Assembly (NCBI RefSeq): GCF_013283875.1
Contig: NZ_CP054139.1
Coordinates: 3,410,001-3,474,000, forward strand
DNA: 64,000 nucleotides
Direction of reading: 5' to 3'
Source of the DNA: Mucilaginibacter mali
GTDB taxonomy: Bacteria; Bacteroidota; Bacteroidia; Sphingobacteriales; Sphingobacteriaceae
The position numbers were made by a program, and so were the translations under genes. Shown piece by piece: positions 63,342 through 64,000 of the stretch; the first letter of the stretch is position 1, and every line of letters starts with the position of its first letter. The notes under the pieces were generated by a model. It did not search any database. It was not told the DNA's origin and was given only the letters and a program-made list of their open reading frames with translations.

Positions 63342-63920
63342 ATGAGAAAAATGATTTTCGGAGGGGTACTACTTCTCATTTTAACCATCGCCATCAGCAC
63401 CGGTCGCTCACAACAGCCACCGCCCACGGGCGAACGGTTTAAACAGGATTTTTTAAACTACATTAACTACAACCGCGCACGCGGCTGCAATTGCGGCACC
63501 AAATGGTTTCCGCCTGCGCCACCCTTAACATGGAATAATATGCTGCAAAAATCGGCTTACGGGCATGCTAAGGATATGAACGACAGGCGCTACTTCAGCC
63601 ACGACAGCAAGGATGGGCGCAGCATGCAAGACAGGATCGTATTTGCCGGCTACATTTTTAAAGGTTACGAAAGTTTTACCGTTGGCGAAAACATTGCCCA
63701 GGGCCAGCAAAGCATTAACGAGGTAATGGCCGACTGGTTTAAAAGCGAAGGCCACTGCCACAACCTGATGAACCCCGCGTTTAAAGAGGTAGGCATATCG
63801 CAATATAACGATTACTGGGTGCAGGATTTCGGGGGCAGGGTACCTTTCGCGCCGGGAGTACTGAAAAAGATCCAGGAGGGGAAAATAAAATTGAGCCAGC
63901 AGGTATCGGCGGCTAACTGA
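63342..63920 (+). CDS. CAP-domain (SCP/PR1-like) secreted protein
   Basis: A 192-residue secreted protein (signal peptide to about residue 23). The CAP domain begins FKQDFLNYINYNRARGCNCG and continues PLTWNNMLQKSAYGHAKDMN. It has YFSHDSKDGRSMQDRIVFAG, SFTVGENIAQGQQSINEVMA, and the CAP2 stretch GHCHNLMNPAFKEVGISQYN with VQDFGG at the end. The histidines and glutamates that line the CAP cavity (H in FSHD, E in GENIA, H in GHCHN) are present. Such proteins occur outside the cell; their biochemical role in bacteria is unclear. It ends 80 bases before the window edge. Confidence 0.92.
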   Translation: MRKMIFGGVLLLILTIAISTGRSQQPPPTGERFKQDFLNYINYNRARGCNCGTKWFPPAPPLTWNNMLQKSAYGHAKDMNDRRYFSHDSKDGRSMQDRIVFAGYIFKGYESFTVGENIAQGQQSINEVMADWFKSEGHCHNLMNPAFKEVGISQYNDYWVQDFGGRVPFAPGVLKKIQEGKIKLSQQVSAAN

Positions 63921-63926
63921 TAATTT

Positions 63927-64000
63927 TAACCACAAAGGGCACAAAGAAACAGGAACACAAAGTTCATAAAGATTTTTTACGCTATGCAAGGCCATATGTA
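63927..64000. repeat. Dispersed repeat, family C copy 7, cut by the edge
   Basis: TTTTAACCACAAAGGGCACAAAG and following. Only the first arm is inside the window. Confidence 0.65.

Overview
The window reads as a chromosomal segment of a member of the Bacteroidota, most likely family Sphingobacteriaceae and perhaps close to Mucilaginibacter. The evidence is gene content: the Bacteroidota-type ComEC, the two-part GlmU-like protein, DUF4382, DUF4833 and DUF5686 proteins, a TonB-linked barrel with a carboxypeptidase-regulatory domain, and a serine palmitoyltransferase. Many genes are also preceded by TAnnTTTG promoter boxes rather than strong Shine-Dalgarno sites. The genus is a guess. Most of the window is ordinary housekeeping chromosome. 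It has no rRNA, tRNA or CRISPR array, and many intergenic gaps carry dispersed palindromic repeats.

Layout. 1-10.9 kb: an exported DUF4412-like protein (cut by the left edge), comEC, a MerR regulator, sucC, two YceI proteins, a DUF4382 lipoprotein, a GT4 glycosyltransferase, a GDPD-like phosphodiesterase and a Sua5/YrdC protein. 10.9-15.3 kb: rpmE2, a GlmU-like protein, tpiA, a membrane protein and prmA, all on the minus strand; the prmA-tpiA block lies between two long inverted repeat copies. 15.5-20.2 kb: AlkB-like dioxygenase, exonuclease III and a 950-residue outer-membrane barrel protein. 20.2-22.2 kb: a small AT-rich island with three unrecognised genes. 22.2-26.1 kb: methylmalonyl-CoA epimerase, iscS-iscU-iscA, a 36-residue membrane peptide and a MOSC protein. 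26.6-30.8 kb: araB-araD-araA. 31-39.5 kb: alaS (with an in-frame repeat insertion), a YafQ-type toxin-antitoxin pair, gatB, a thioredoxin-like lipoprotein, an orphan response regulator, a histone-H1-like protein and an RluA-family enzyme. 39.7-41.5 kb: a complete IS1182-type element. 41.5-44.2 kb: four tandem paralogous small beta-barrels. 44.7-50.4 kb: a TolC/adaptor/RND efflux operon.

50.8-61.7 kb is the most interesting part. It holds serine palmitoyltransferase, a GNAT-like acyltransferase, an extended SDR, inositol-3-phosphate synthase, a DUF5686 protein, a CDP-alcohol phosphatidyltransferase, a DUF4833 protein, a fatty-acid-hydroxylase family protein and a PAP2 protein with AUR1-like motifs. 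Together they make a plausible nearly complete route to inositol phosphorylceramide, a eukaryote-like sphingolipid. Serine and acyl-CoA give a sphingoid base, which is N-acylated, reduced and possibly hydroxylated. Glucose-6-phosphate gives inositol phosphate, which is built into a phosphatidylinositol-type donor, and the AUR1-like enzyme moves the head group onto ceramide. The assignment of individual steps is inference. The window ends with a TPR protein whose C-terminal membrane anchor is out of frame behind a run of nine A, and a CAP-domain protein.
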